22,972 nt of DNA from JAVVUJ01 sp964582545 (GTDB taxonomy: Bacteria > Bacillota > Clostridia > Peptostreptococcales > Anaerovoracaceae), in contig CAZOSB010000036.1 of the NCBI GenBank assembly GCA_964582545.1, positions 1-22,972 of the forward strand, written 5' to 3'. This document shows positions 1 through 7,259 of this stretch, piece by piece. The first letter of the stretch is position 1, and the number at the start of each line of letters is the position of its first letter. The notes beneath the pieces were generated by a model. The model saw only the letters and a list, made by a program, of their open reading frames with translations. It made no database searches and was not told the DNA's origin. A program made the position numbers and the translations under genes.

Positions 1-448
1 CCACGGAGGGAAAGGAAGTGACCGATTAGAAGGAGGGTTAGGATCCGATACGTACCACTTCAACTTAGGAGATGGAGTAGATACCATTTATGACTACGAT
101 GCGACATACAGCAACTACTACGGATACGTAGGAGGAACAGATAAGCTAATCCTTGGAGACATAAACAAAAACTCCCTCATAGCCAGCAGAGAAGGGGACA
201 ACTTGAAACTGTCCATCTATGGCACTGATGAAGCGGTAGTAATTGACTCTTGGTACAAGGGAAGAGACTATGTGGTGGAACAGATTTATGCTTCTGATGG
301 AGGTATGCTGAGTTATGCACAAGTTGGCCTGCTGATTCAAGCCATGGCATCTTTCACGGCTGATACGGGCATGTCTTGGAATGATGCGCTTTTGGAAAGA
401 CCGGAAGATGTGAATAATATCGTTTCCCAGTATTGGGTTCAAAATTAA
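1..448 (+). CDS. RTX-type calcium-binding secreted protein, C-terminal part (5' end outside window)
   Basis: The open frame enters from the left edge (first full codon at base 2) and ends with TAA at 446-448, so only about 148 C-terminal residues are visible. They begin with glycine/aspartate nonapeptide repeats of the RTX type (GGKGSDRLE, then GGLGSDTYHF), which in this family bind calcium in a beta-roll after export. Next comes a segment resembling the haemolysin-type calcium-binding-related domain (TDKLILGDINKNSLIASR, then a short strand pattern), and a C-terminal tail (LIQAMASF, SWNDALLERPEDVNNIV) of a kind I associate with the ends of large RTX proteins. The extreme C-terminus normally carries the uncleaved type I secretion signal. 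The HlyB-like transporter begins 34 bases downstream, so this is very probably its substrate. The missing N-terminal part would decide the activity (toxin, protease, lipase, adhesin or other); it cannot be inferred here. Confidence 0.85.
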   Translation, partial: HGGKGSDRLEGGLGSDTYHFNLGDGVDTIYDYDATYSNYYGYVGGTDKLILGDINKNSLIASREGDNLKLSIYGTDEAVVIDSWYKGRDYVVEQIYASDGGMLSYAQVGLLIQAMASFTADTGMSWNDALLERPEDVNNIVSQYWVQN

Positions 449-482
449 TTAAAGGATACAGCATTGTGAGGAGTAAGGATTG

Positions 483-2654
483 ATGATTTCATTGAAGGAA
501 GATCCACAACAAGAGATCGCAGCAGAAGAGCCCAAAGAAACAGTTCAGTTTGATACCGGCCTATTTTCTTTCATTACCATTACAAAGATTTTAGGTATGA
601 ATATCACGAAGGAAGAAGTGGAGCATACTCTCTCGTTAGACGGGAGCATCATGACAGAGGGTGATATCGTTAGGATAGCTAAAAAAAACAGATTGAGATG
701 CAAGATTGTAAATTCTATCAGCATTGATAAGCTGTTAAAGCTGAGATCGCCCGCTATAGTTCAAGATCAGGAAAATCGGTTTTTTATCTTATTAAAGGTT
801 GAGGGGGAGAGGCTTTTGGTTCTCCCCCCTAAGAGCAATAAACCCACCGTAAAATCCATAGAGGAGTTTCAGGAAATATGGAATCAAAAGATTATCTATA
901 TTTCTAAACCGGAAATTTTTAATTCAGAAACCTTTACGGGATTTGCTTGGTTTATTCCATCCGTATTAAAATACAAGAAGTTCCTGATTGAAATTTTGGT
1001 AGCATCCTTCACCATTCAACTTTTAGGTGTTTTAACCCCTATGATCATGCAGGTGGTAATCGACAAGGTTCTGGTACATAATGCATTATCCACTTTAACC
1101 GTAGTAGTTTACGGTTTGGTGGTGGTGGCCATATTTGAAATGGTAATGTCCATTGCTAAAAATTTGGTGTTTACAGATATTGCATGTAAGATTGATGTTA
1201 CCTTGGGAGCAAAGGTATACAATCACCTTTTTTCCTTACCAATGAGGTATTTTGAGTCCAGGAGGGTAGGAGATACCATTGCTAGGGTCAGGGAATTGGA
1301 AAGCATCAGGCAGTTTTTGACGGGTACCCCTTTGAGCTCTATTATTGACGTCTTATTTCTGGTGGTGTACTTTGCTGTAATGATGTATTACAGTAAAATT
1401 TTGACCATCATCGTTTTGTTTTCTATTCCCATATATGCGTTGATTTCATTTATTATTACACCGCTCTTCAAGAAGCGGTTAGATGCAAAATTCAGCGCAG
1501 GAGCAGACCAACAGTCCTATTTATTTGAAACTGTTTCGGGAGTGCAAACTATAAAATCTTTTGCATTGGAAAATAAGATGCAAAAAAGATGGGAAGGTTT
1601 GATCGCCAAATATGTCAATACAAATTATAAGACAACCATCTTATCCACCAATACAAATGCACTTTTCCAGTTTATTCAAAAAATATTTGACTTACTGATT
1701 TTATGGTTTGGAGCAAACTTAGTAATGGATTCCAGCATGACTGTAGGACAGTTTATTGCTTTTCGTATGTTGGCAAGTCGTGTAAGCACACCTGTCCTGA
1801 GGCTTGCAGGTCTGTGGCAGGAGCTACAGCAGACCGTCATTGCGGTTCAGAGAATCAGTGATATCTTTAATGCTCCGTCAGAACCGGCTTCAGAGGCCAT
1901 GAAAGCCAGACTGCCCAAGGTTGATGGCAAAATAGCCTTTGAAAATATTATATTTCGATATCGAACGGATGCTCCGGAGGTGATCAGAGATATGAGTTTT
2001 GTAATTGAGCCGGGGAGCATTGTGGGCATCGTAGGGCGTAGCGGATCCGGGAAAAGTACCATTACTAAGCTCATACAAAGGATGTATATTCCGGAAGCCG
2101 GTAAAATTTCCATTGATGGAATTGACATCTCCATGGCAGATCCCGCATGGTTGAGGACACAGATCGGTGTAGTGTTGCAAGAAAACTTTCTATTTAATAT
2201 GAGTGTGGCAGAGAATATATCCATTCATAACCCCTCAGCCAGTATGAAGGATATCATTAGAGTGTCTCAGATTGCCGGTGCCCATGAATTTATTGTAGAT
2301 CTGCCGGAAGGTTATGATACTCAGGTGGGTGAGAAAGGAATGGGCTTATCAGGAGGACAGAAGCAACGTGTCGCCATTGCACGAGCATTATTGGGAAATC
2401 CACGCATCTTAATTTTGGATGAAGCGACCTCTGCTCTCGACTATGAGTCTGAAAGTATCATAAAGAAAAATTTAAAGCAAATCTGTAAGGGAAGAACAGT
2501 ACTCATCGTAGCCCATAGATTGTCCACTTTAAAAGATGCAGATCTTATTATGGCTATCGATAAAGGAAAAGTTGTGGAGTTTGATTCCCAAGAAAATTTA
2601 ATAGAGAAAAAAGGCCTTTATCACTACTTGCATCAACAACAGTTTTCAGAATAG
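483..2654 (+). CDS. Type I secretion ABC transporter, HlyB-like
   Basis: Inner-membrane ABC exporter expected to move the adjacent RTX protein using ATP. It follows the HlyB layout: an N-terminal C39-peptidase-like domain (about 20-145), a transmembrane domain (about 155-450) with the HlyB-like stretch FESRRVGDTIARVRELE, and an ATPase domain. In the ATPase I see Walker A GRSGSGKST (about 518-526), Q-loop Q566, signature LSGGQ, Walker B ILILDE and the H-loop histidine in AHRLST. The peptidase-like domain is degenerate: the catalytic Cys position reads DTG instead of DCG, and the His position reads RFFILL. It therefore should not cleave a leader, as expected for C-terminally signalled RTX substrates. 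The frame also opens at TTG 480, but GAGGAG at 468-473 is better spaced (9 nt) for ATG 483. The length of about 723 residues is normal. The family call is firm; the substrate is inferred from position. Confidence 0.93.
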   Translation: MISLKEDPQQEIAAEEPKETVQFDTGLFSFITITKILGMNITKEEVEHTLSLDGSIMTEGDIVRIAKKNRLRCKIVNSISIDKLLKLRSPAIVQDQENRFFILLKVEGERLLVLPPKSNKPTVKSIEEFQEIWNQKIIYISKPEIFNSETFTGFAWFIPSVLKYKKFLIEILVASFTIQLLGVLTPMIMQVVIDKVLVHNALSTLTVVVYGLVVVAIFEMVMSIAKNLVFTDIACKIDVTLGAKVYNHLFSLPMRYFESRRVGDTIARVRELESIRQFLTGTPLSSIIDVLFLVVYFAVMMYYSKILTIIVLFSIPIYALISFIITPLFKKRLDAKFSAGADQQSYLFETVSGVQTIKSFALENKMQKRWEGLIAKYVNTNYKTTILSTNTNALFQFIQKIFDLLILWFGANLVMDSSMTVGQFIAFRMLASRVSTPVLRLAGLWQELQQTVIAVQRISDIFNAPSEPASEAMKARLPKVDGKIAFENIIFRYRTDAPEVIRDMSFVIEPGSIVGIVGRSGSGKSTITKLIQRMYIPEAGKISIDGIDISMADPAWLRTQIGVVLQENFLFNMSVAENISIHNPSASMKDIIRVSQIAGAHEFIVDLPEGYDTQVGEKGMGLSGGQKQRVAIARALLGNPRILILDEATSALDYESESIIKKNLKQICKGRTVLIVAHRLSTLKDADLIMAIDKGKVVEFDSQENLIEKKGLYHYLHQQQFSE

Positions 2655-2692
2655 ATGGATAATGATGTTTTAGCATTTTATGGAGTTTAAAT

Positions 2693-4297
2693 ATGAAAGT
2701 ATACGATTTTTTAATTGAAAAATATAAAATTTTCTATCAATTCTTAAAAAAGTTGCAGGGTTATGTCTGTAAAAAATATGAGGATTTCATGTCTGCAAAA
2801 GAGGATGGCTCGGAGCATGAATACTTGCCGGCAGCTCTTGAAATTGTTGAAAAACCTACATCTCCCAATGGAAGGTACATTATTTGGGGAATCTTTTCCT
2901 TGATTATGGTGGCGTTGCTTATTTCATGGGTGGGAAAAATAGACGAAGTATCCGTGGCTACGGGTAAAATCATCCCCGACGGACAAATTAAGATAATCCA
3001 GCCAGTGGAATCCGGGAAAATTACTGCAATTCATATAGTAGAAGGACAACATGTTAAAAAAGATGAGGTTCTATTGGAGCTGGACTCTTCGGTTAGCGAA
3101 GCAGAGGTGGAGGCTTTGAACAAGACTTTGGATACTGCTAAACTGGAAAGAGACTTGCTAAAGAGCATCTTTAACGGAGAAGAACTTAAAGAATATGAAG
3201 GAATCCTCTCGGAGAACAATGTGGTGGAGTTGATTCAACTGAGTTTAGCCAAAGAAAATGAATATCAAGCGAAAAAAATTGATTATCAACTACTTCTGGA
3301 GCAAGCAAAACTGGATTTAGACCTTGAAAGAAATATGTTGGATTCTTTAAATCAAAGGCTTAACTTGTATCGGGCCGATGCATCCAGAAGCGGGCAATAC
3401 GCTGCAGGGGGTGGGAACCAAGGGATTACCTTGGAAAAATTAAAAGACAATTTGAAGGCATTAAAGGAACGTGAAAAATCCTACACGCTTTTATACGAAG
3501 CCGGTGCGATCGCTAAAGAAGAACTGATTAATATCAATATGCAGGTACTAAATTTGGAGAGTGATATCCGTGCAGGGGAAAGAACCACGTTTCAAGAGAC
3601 TCTTACCATACAAAAAGATTTAGATGAGTCCGTCAATATGGTAAAACTTACGGAAATTGAAATAAGGTCTCAACGCAATAAAATTTTATTAGCAGAAACC
3701 GCTTTAAAGAAAGCGCAACAAGATATTTTAAAAAATGATTTGACTTATGAGATATCAAACAGAAGCACCATTGTGGAAAAAGAAAAAGAAATTGCCGCCT
3801 TGGAAAGTCAATTAGAACAAGCCAAGTCGAGTTTGATGAATACAAAGCTTTGCGCTCCCGTAGATGGGATTATCTTAAGCTTTGAGCAAAATACAGTGGG
3901 AAGTGTATTGACTCCGGCACAGACGGTGGCTACCATTGTTCCTGACGGAACACCGCTGATCATAGAGGCTTTTGTGCAAAATAAAGATATCGGATTTATT
4001 AGAAAAGGTCAAAATGTCAGGATAAAAGTAGATACCTTTCAATTTCAAAAATATGGAACCATCAATGGAGTAGTAGCTCACGTGAGTTCGGATGCCTTCC
4101 AAGATGAAAGGTTGGGCCTTGTCTACAAAGTAAAGATAAAACCGGATAAGCTTCATTTTAATGTGGAGGGTGCAATCGTAAACATTTCTCCGGGTATGAC
4201 TGTATCTGCGGAAGTCATTACGGGAAAGAGGCGAGTGATCGAGTTTTTCTTAGAACCCTTGGTGAAATACTTGGATGAGGGATTGAAGGTTAGATAG
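2693..4297 (+). CDS. Type I secretion periplasmic adaptor (membrane fusion) protein, HlyD-like
   Basis: Partner of the HlyB-like ABC transporter. In diderm bacteria HlyD bridges the inner-membrane exporter and TolC. The order is a short cytoplasmic N-terminus, one transmembrane helix (about 62-81, IIWGIFSLIMVALLISWV), a lipoyl/biotinyl-like half-motif (about 95-135, ending GQHVKKDEVLLELDSS), a long charged coiled-coil hairpin (about 140-385), the second lipoyl half (CAPVDGIILSF) and a beta-barrel. Residues 498-520 (beginning ISPGM, ending VIEFFL) fit the PROSITE HlyD family pattern as I remember it. The start is ATG 2693 with GGAG at 2682-2685; the gap to hlyB is 38 bases, so they are one operon. 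The length of 534 residues is slightly above the usual size. A strong terminator follows. No TolC-like gene is visible, so the outer exit path, if any, is unknown. Confidence 0.92.
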   Translation: MKVYDFLIEKYKIFYQFLKKLQGYVCKKYEDFMSAKEDGSEHEYLPAALEIVEKPTSPNGRYIIWGIFSLIMVALLISWVGKIDEVSVATGKIIPDGQIKIIQPVESGKITAIHIVEGQHVKKDEVLLELDSSVSEAEVEALNKTLDTAKLERDLLKSIFNGEELKEYEGILSENNVVELIQLSLAKENEYQAKKIDYQLLLEQAKLDLDLERNMLDSLNQRLNLYRADASRSGQYAAGGGNQGITLEKLKDNLKALKEREKSYTLLYEAGAIAKEELININMQVLNLESDIRAGERTTFQETLTIQKDLDESVNMVKLTEIEIRSQRNKILLAETALKKAQQDILKNDLTYEISNRSTIVEKEKEIAALESQLEQAKSSLMNTKLCAPVDGIILSFEQNTVGSVLTPAQTVATIVPDGTPLIIEAFVQNKDIGFIRKGQNVRIKVDTFQFQKYGTINGVVAHVSSDAFQDERLGLVYKVKIKPDKLHFNVEGAIVNISPGMTVSAEVITGKRRVIEFFLEPLVKYLDEGLKVR

Positions 4298-4306
4298 ATA
4301 CAAATA

Positions 4307-4351
4307 ACATATGCCTATCTTTAAATCTTAGAGATAGGCATATGTTTTTTT
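4307..4351 (+). terminator. Intrinsic terminator of the RTX/type I secretion operon
   Basis: A perfect 14-bp stem (ACATATGCCTATCT at 4307-4320 region, paired with AGATAGGCATATGT at 4332-4345) encloses an 11-nt loop and is followed by a run of seven T (4345-4351). It lies 10 bases after the HlyD stop codon and cleanly separates the secretion genes from rsmD. Confidence 0.9.
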
Positions 4352-4397
4352 GAGTAATTATAAAAAGTTGTGGAGATATTTTTTGAAAAATTATTAG

Positions 4398-4425
4398 TTG
4401 CTATTTTACCTGATTATGTTACAAT
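4398..4425 (+). promoter_or_regulatory. Promoter of the rsmD-coaD-ylbJ-tmcAL operon
   Basis: The -35 box is TTGCTA (4398-4403), the spacer is 16 nt, and the -10 box is TACAAT (4420-4425) preceded by TG at 4417-4418 (extended -10). The predicted start of transcription is near 4432, only about 20 bases before the rsmD start codon. This fits housekeeping sigma-A recognition. Confidence 0.75.
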
Positions 4426-4451
4426 AAAAGGTACGAAGGGAGAGACACTAA

Positions 4452-5009
4452 TTGCGTATTATTGCGGGACATCTGAAAGGTAGGAGATTGTTGTGCCTGA
4501 AGGGCATGGATGTGAGACCTACCACTGACAAGGTAAAAGAGGCTATTTTCAGCATGGTTGCCCCGTATCTACAGGACGCGGTAGTGGTCGATCTTTTTGC
4601 CGGAACCGGAAATCTGGGTCTGGAGGCCATAAGCAGAGGTGCAAAACGCTGCTATTTTTGCGATAAATCCAGGACAAGCCTATCTCTGACAAAGGAAAAT
4701 GTCAGTCATTGTCAAGTCCTAGAGCAAGCCGTTTTCCTAGGTTATGACTTTGAGGTAACTTTAAAGAAAATACCGGAAAAGGTCGATTTAATTTTTTTGG
4801 ATCCACCCTATGACAAGGGTCTGGCTTCAAAAGCGATGGAAGCTATTATAAAAATGGAAACTTTAAACGAAGAAGGGCTTATGGTCATAGAACACAGCAG
4901 AAATGAAGAAATTTCAGGTTCTCTTTATGGAATGAGACTGGTGAAAGAAAGACATTACGGAACTATAACCATTTCCATTTTTCAACGAGGAGAAGATGAA
5001 AATGAATAA
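4452..5009 (+). CDS. rsmD: 16S rRNA (guanine-966-N2)-methyltransferase RsmD
   Basis: Cytoplasmic enzyme that methylates the N2 of G966 in 16S rRNA using S-adenosylmethionine. The protein begins MRIIAGHLKGRRL as in RsmD, has the SAM-binding loop DLFAGTGNLGLEA (about 47-59) and the catalytic tetrapeptide DPPY (117-120) that is characteristic of N2-guanine methyltransferases. Length 185 residues is normal. The start codon is TTG 4452, chosen because the family's conserved N-terminus begins right there and GAAGGGAGAG lies about 7 bases upstream. The 3' end overlaps coaD by a few bases, the usual rsmD-coaD coupling. B. subtilis YlbH is the likely counterpart. Confidence 0.93.
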   Translation: MRIIAGHLKGRRLLCLKGMDVRPTTDKVKEAIFSMVAPYLQDAVVVDLFAGTGNLGLEAISRGAKRCYFCDKSRTSLSLTKENVSHCQVLEQAVFLGYDFEVTLKKIPEKVDLIFLDPPYDKGLASKAMEAIIKMETLNEEGLMVIEHSRNEEISGSLYGMRLVKERHYGTITISIFQRGEDENE

Positions 5010-5499
5010 AGCGCTTTATGCAGGTTCCTTTGATCCCATTACCAACGGACATTACGATCTGATTAAAAGGGCTGCCAAGCTATACGATAAATTAGTCATA
5101 GGGATTATTGAAAACCCCAATAAAAATTCCTTTTTTTCCATAGAAGAAAAGATGGAGATGATTCAAAAGGTTACTGAAAAGTTGGACAACGTGGAGGTGG
5201 ATTATTTTTCGGGTCTTTTGGCGGATTATGTCAACCAAAACCAAATAAAGGTGGTGGTTCGAGGTCTGAGAGCAACCATGGATTTTGAATATGAAATACA
5301 GATGGCGCAGATGAATGCCAGACTTTACAATAGAGGAGTAGAGACAATCTTTCTCATGACTTGCCCGGATTACTCCTTTGTAAGCTCCAGCATGGTAAGA
5401 GAGGTGTTCAGCCTCAATGGAGAGATCAAAGGATTGGTGCCGGATGTGGTACTGGAAAATATGAAGCAGAAAGTTAAGAATAAGTGTGGAGGTAAATAA
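5002..5499 (+). CDS. coaD: Pantetheine-phosphate adenylyltransferase
   Basis: Transfers AMP from ATP to 4'-phosphopantetheine to give dephospho-CoA, the fourth step of CoA synthesis. The sequence opens ALYAGSFDPITNGHYDLI, with the nucleotidyltransferase T/HxGH motif (TNGH, His17), and has VVRGLRATMDFEYE and the C-terminal SSSMVREV motif that binds ATP in this family. Length is about 165 residues, as expected for a hexameric CoaD. An ATG at 4996 is also in frame, but GAGGAG (4987-4992) is only 3 nt from it and 9 nt from ATG 5002, so 5002 is preferred. It overlaps the end of rsmD (stop at 5007-5009), so translation is probably coupled. Confidence 0.94.
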   Translation: MNKALYAGSFDPITNGHYDLIKRAAKLYDKLVIGIIENPNKNSFFSIEEKMEMIQKVTEKLDNVEVDYFSGLLADYVNQNQIKVVVRGLRATMDFEYEIQMAQMNARLYNRGVETIFLMTCPDYSFVSSSMVREVFSLNGEIKGLVPDVVLENMKQKVKNKCGGK

Positions 5500-5502
5500 A
5501 TT

Positions 5503-6030
5503 ATGAAGGTTTTAGAATTATTGGATGAAATTGAAGAAATCGTCGATACCAGCTCAGGATTCCCTCTCACGGGTAAGATTTTAGTAGATGCTGATGAAAT
5601 ATTAGAAATTGTAAAGGAAATCAGGGTGGAACTTCCCGATGAAATTCAGCAGGCTCAGTGGATTAAGGATGAAAGACAGAGAATTCTGGATGAAGCCAAA
5701 AAAGAGTATGAAAGCGTACTGAAGGATGCCAAGCAGCAAGCGGAAGCGTTGATTGAAAACGACGACATCACCATAAAGGCGAAAAAGCGAGCGGAAGAAA
5801 TTCTTAAGCTGGCAGAGGAAAACATCAAGTCCATGAAAATGGGTGCTTTTGATTACATAGATAGCATCTTATTTAACTTTCAGGACAAGATGGAACAGCT
5901 CAATGCTGTATATTTTCACGATATGTTCAATAATCTTTCCTCCACTTTCGAGCAGGTGAATACTACTATCACGGATAATCGCAATGAGATTAAAGAGATG
6001 GTATACAAAGCGCAGATGGATCGAGAGTAG
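5503..6030 (+). CDS. Coiled-coil protein resembling V-type ATPase subunit H / F0 subunit b
   Basis: Soluble, highly charged 175-residue protein with no signal peptide or membrane span. The central part (about 55-115) is rich in Ala, Glu, Lys and Gln in heptad-like order (DEAKKEYESVLKDAKQQAEA), typical of the long stalk helices that make automatic pipelines name such proteins ATP synthase b or V-ATPase H subunits. The N-terminus (VLELLDEIEEIVDTSSGFP, then KILVDADEILEIVKEIR) reminds me of a short conserved segment also seen in DivIVA-like or stalk proteins, but I do not recognise a named family. No ATPase genes are nearby. It lies 3 bases after coaD with a strong GGAGGT (5488-5493), so it is co-expressed with coaD and ylbJ. 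The biochemical role is unknown; a structural or cell-envelope role would be inference. Confidence 0.8.
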   Translation: MKVLELLDEIEEIVDTSSGFPLTGKILVDADEILEIVKEIRVELPDEIQQAQWIKDERQRILDEAKKEYESVLKDAKQQAEALIENDDITIKAKKRAEEILKLAEENIKSMKMGAFDYIDSILFNFQDKMEQLNAVYFHDMFNNLSSTFEQVNTTITDNRNEIKEMVYKAQMDRE

Positions 6031-6068
6031 AGAAGAATATTTTTCTAAGGTTATTCATATAGTTTAGT

Positions 6069-7259
6069 ATGAATAAATTAAATGATTATAAATTACATTA
6101 CAAGGTAGCCGGCCTCCTTGCCGGCATTGGCTGTATCGTTATGATCGTCTTTCCGGAGGTGGCGTTGCGATCGGCAGAAAAAGGGGTTTCTTTATGGGCA
6201 AGCTCTGTGCTTCCCGCATTGTTACCTTTTTTTATTTGCACCAACTTTATGACCAGACTGGGCATCCCTTTCATCATCGGTGATGCCTTTGAAATGCCTT
6301 TTCGAAGGATATTCGGAGCACCGGGGGTGTCGGCCTTTATCTTTACCGTGAGCATCACCTCGGGTTATCCCATGGGTTCTAAGCTCATCGGTGATATGGG
6401 CAGAGCCGGGCAGATTACCAAGGCTGAAGCCAGGCAGATGTTGACCTTTTGCAGCACATCAGGACCCCTTTTTATGTTGGGTGCAGTGGGCGTCGGTATG
6501 TTGGCTTCCCCTATTGCCGGGGCAATCATCGCCGCCTCTCATTACTTGGGAGCCATCACCAACGGGGTTTTTTACAGGGTAATCCACGACATAAAGGAGT
6601 ATTTTGTCAGGAAGAAACAATTAGGAGACCCGCATAAAAGCACAAAGGAAAAAATTTCCCGGGAAAAACACGTGATGAAGTTGGAAGACAGCATATTGGA
6701 TCTTTTCACCCTTTCCATCCTGTCCTCCTTAAAATCCTTGGGAATCATTTGCGGTTACATCGTGCTCTTTACCATGATGACCGATTTTATCGTGTACTCA
6801 GGAGCGTTCAATTGGCTTGATCCCGTATGGATGGCATTAGGTAAGGGAATCTTTGAAATGACGGTAGGGTGTAACAGCGTAGCCTCCACGGAAGGGCTTT
6901 TATTTATCACCACATGTGCCCTGTGTGCTTTCCTCATTTCCTTTGGAGGTCTCTCCATTATGGCCCAGTCCCTCAGCATGATGAGAGGGGTGGGAATCAG
7001 CAGCTTTTACTATTTAAAGATCAAGGTCACTCATGGTTTATTCGCTTTAGGTATTGCTTTGATTTTGGGGAAATTGGCTATTCAAAGAAATATGGTGCAG
7101 GTGGGAAATATGATGGATGTTGGTATAAAAGAAATTATCATGAAAAAATTAGATGGATTTTACTGTTTGTTTTTTTCTACAAAAATGATTATAATGGTTT
7201 TAATAGTATTTACGGCTATACTACTGATAAATAGCTTGATGAATGAGAAAAAAGAATGA
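6069..7259 (+). CDS. ylbJ: Sporulation integral membrane protein YlbJ
   Basis: Polytopic membrane protein of 396 residues with roughly eight to ten hydrophobic segments (for example VAGLLAGIGCIVMIVF, LGIICGYIVLFTMMT, HGLFALGIALILGKLA). It has the nucleoside-transporter Gate-type signature region around SSVLPALLPFF, SGYPMGSKL and CSTSGPLFMLGAVGVG, characteristic of YlbJ. In B. subtilis ylbJ is made in the mother cell under sigma-E and is needed for proper spore cortex; the transported substrate is not known. The start ATG 6069 has no good ribosome site directly upstream (the nearest AAGG is about 18 bases away), so translation may be weak or depend on the upstream gene. Its stop overlaps the next start (ATGA at 7256-7259). 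The presence of this gene supports a spore-forming host. Confidence 0.9.
   Translation: MNKLNDYKLHYKVAGLLAGIGCIVMIVFPEVALRSAEKGVSLWASSVLPALLPFFICTNFMTRLGIPFIIGDAFEMPFRRIFGAPGVSAFIFTVSITSGYPMGSKLIGDMGRAGQITKAEARQMLTFCSTSGPLFMLGAVGVGMLASPIAGAIIAASHYLGAITNGVFYRVIHDIKEYFVRKKQLGDPHKSTKEKISREKHVMKLEDSILDLFTLSILSSLKSLGIICGYIVLFTMMTDFIVYSGAFNWLDPVWMALGKGIFEMTVGCNSVASTEGLLFITTCALCAFLISFGGLSIMAQSLSMMRGVGISSFYYLKIKVTHGLFALGIALILGKLAIQRNMVQVGNMMDVGIKEIIMKKLDGFYCLFFSTKMIIMVLIVFTAILLINSLMNEKKE

Noticed and set aside
146..442. Minus-strand open frame across the RTX C-terminus
   Set aside because: The plus frame encodes clear RTX and related-domain motifs; the opposite frame has none.
6914..7234. Second plus-strand frame within ylbJ
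   Set aside because: It overlaps a recognisable YlbJ sequence in another frame, and its composition is implausible for a protein.
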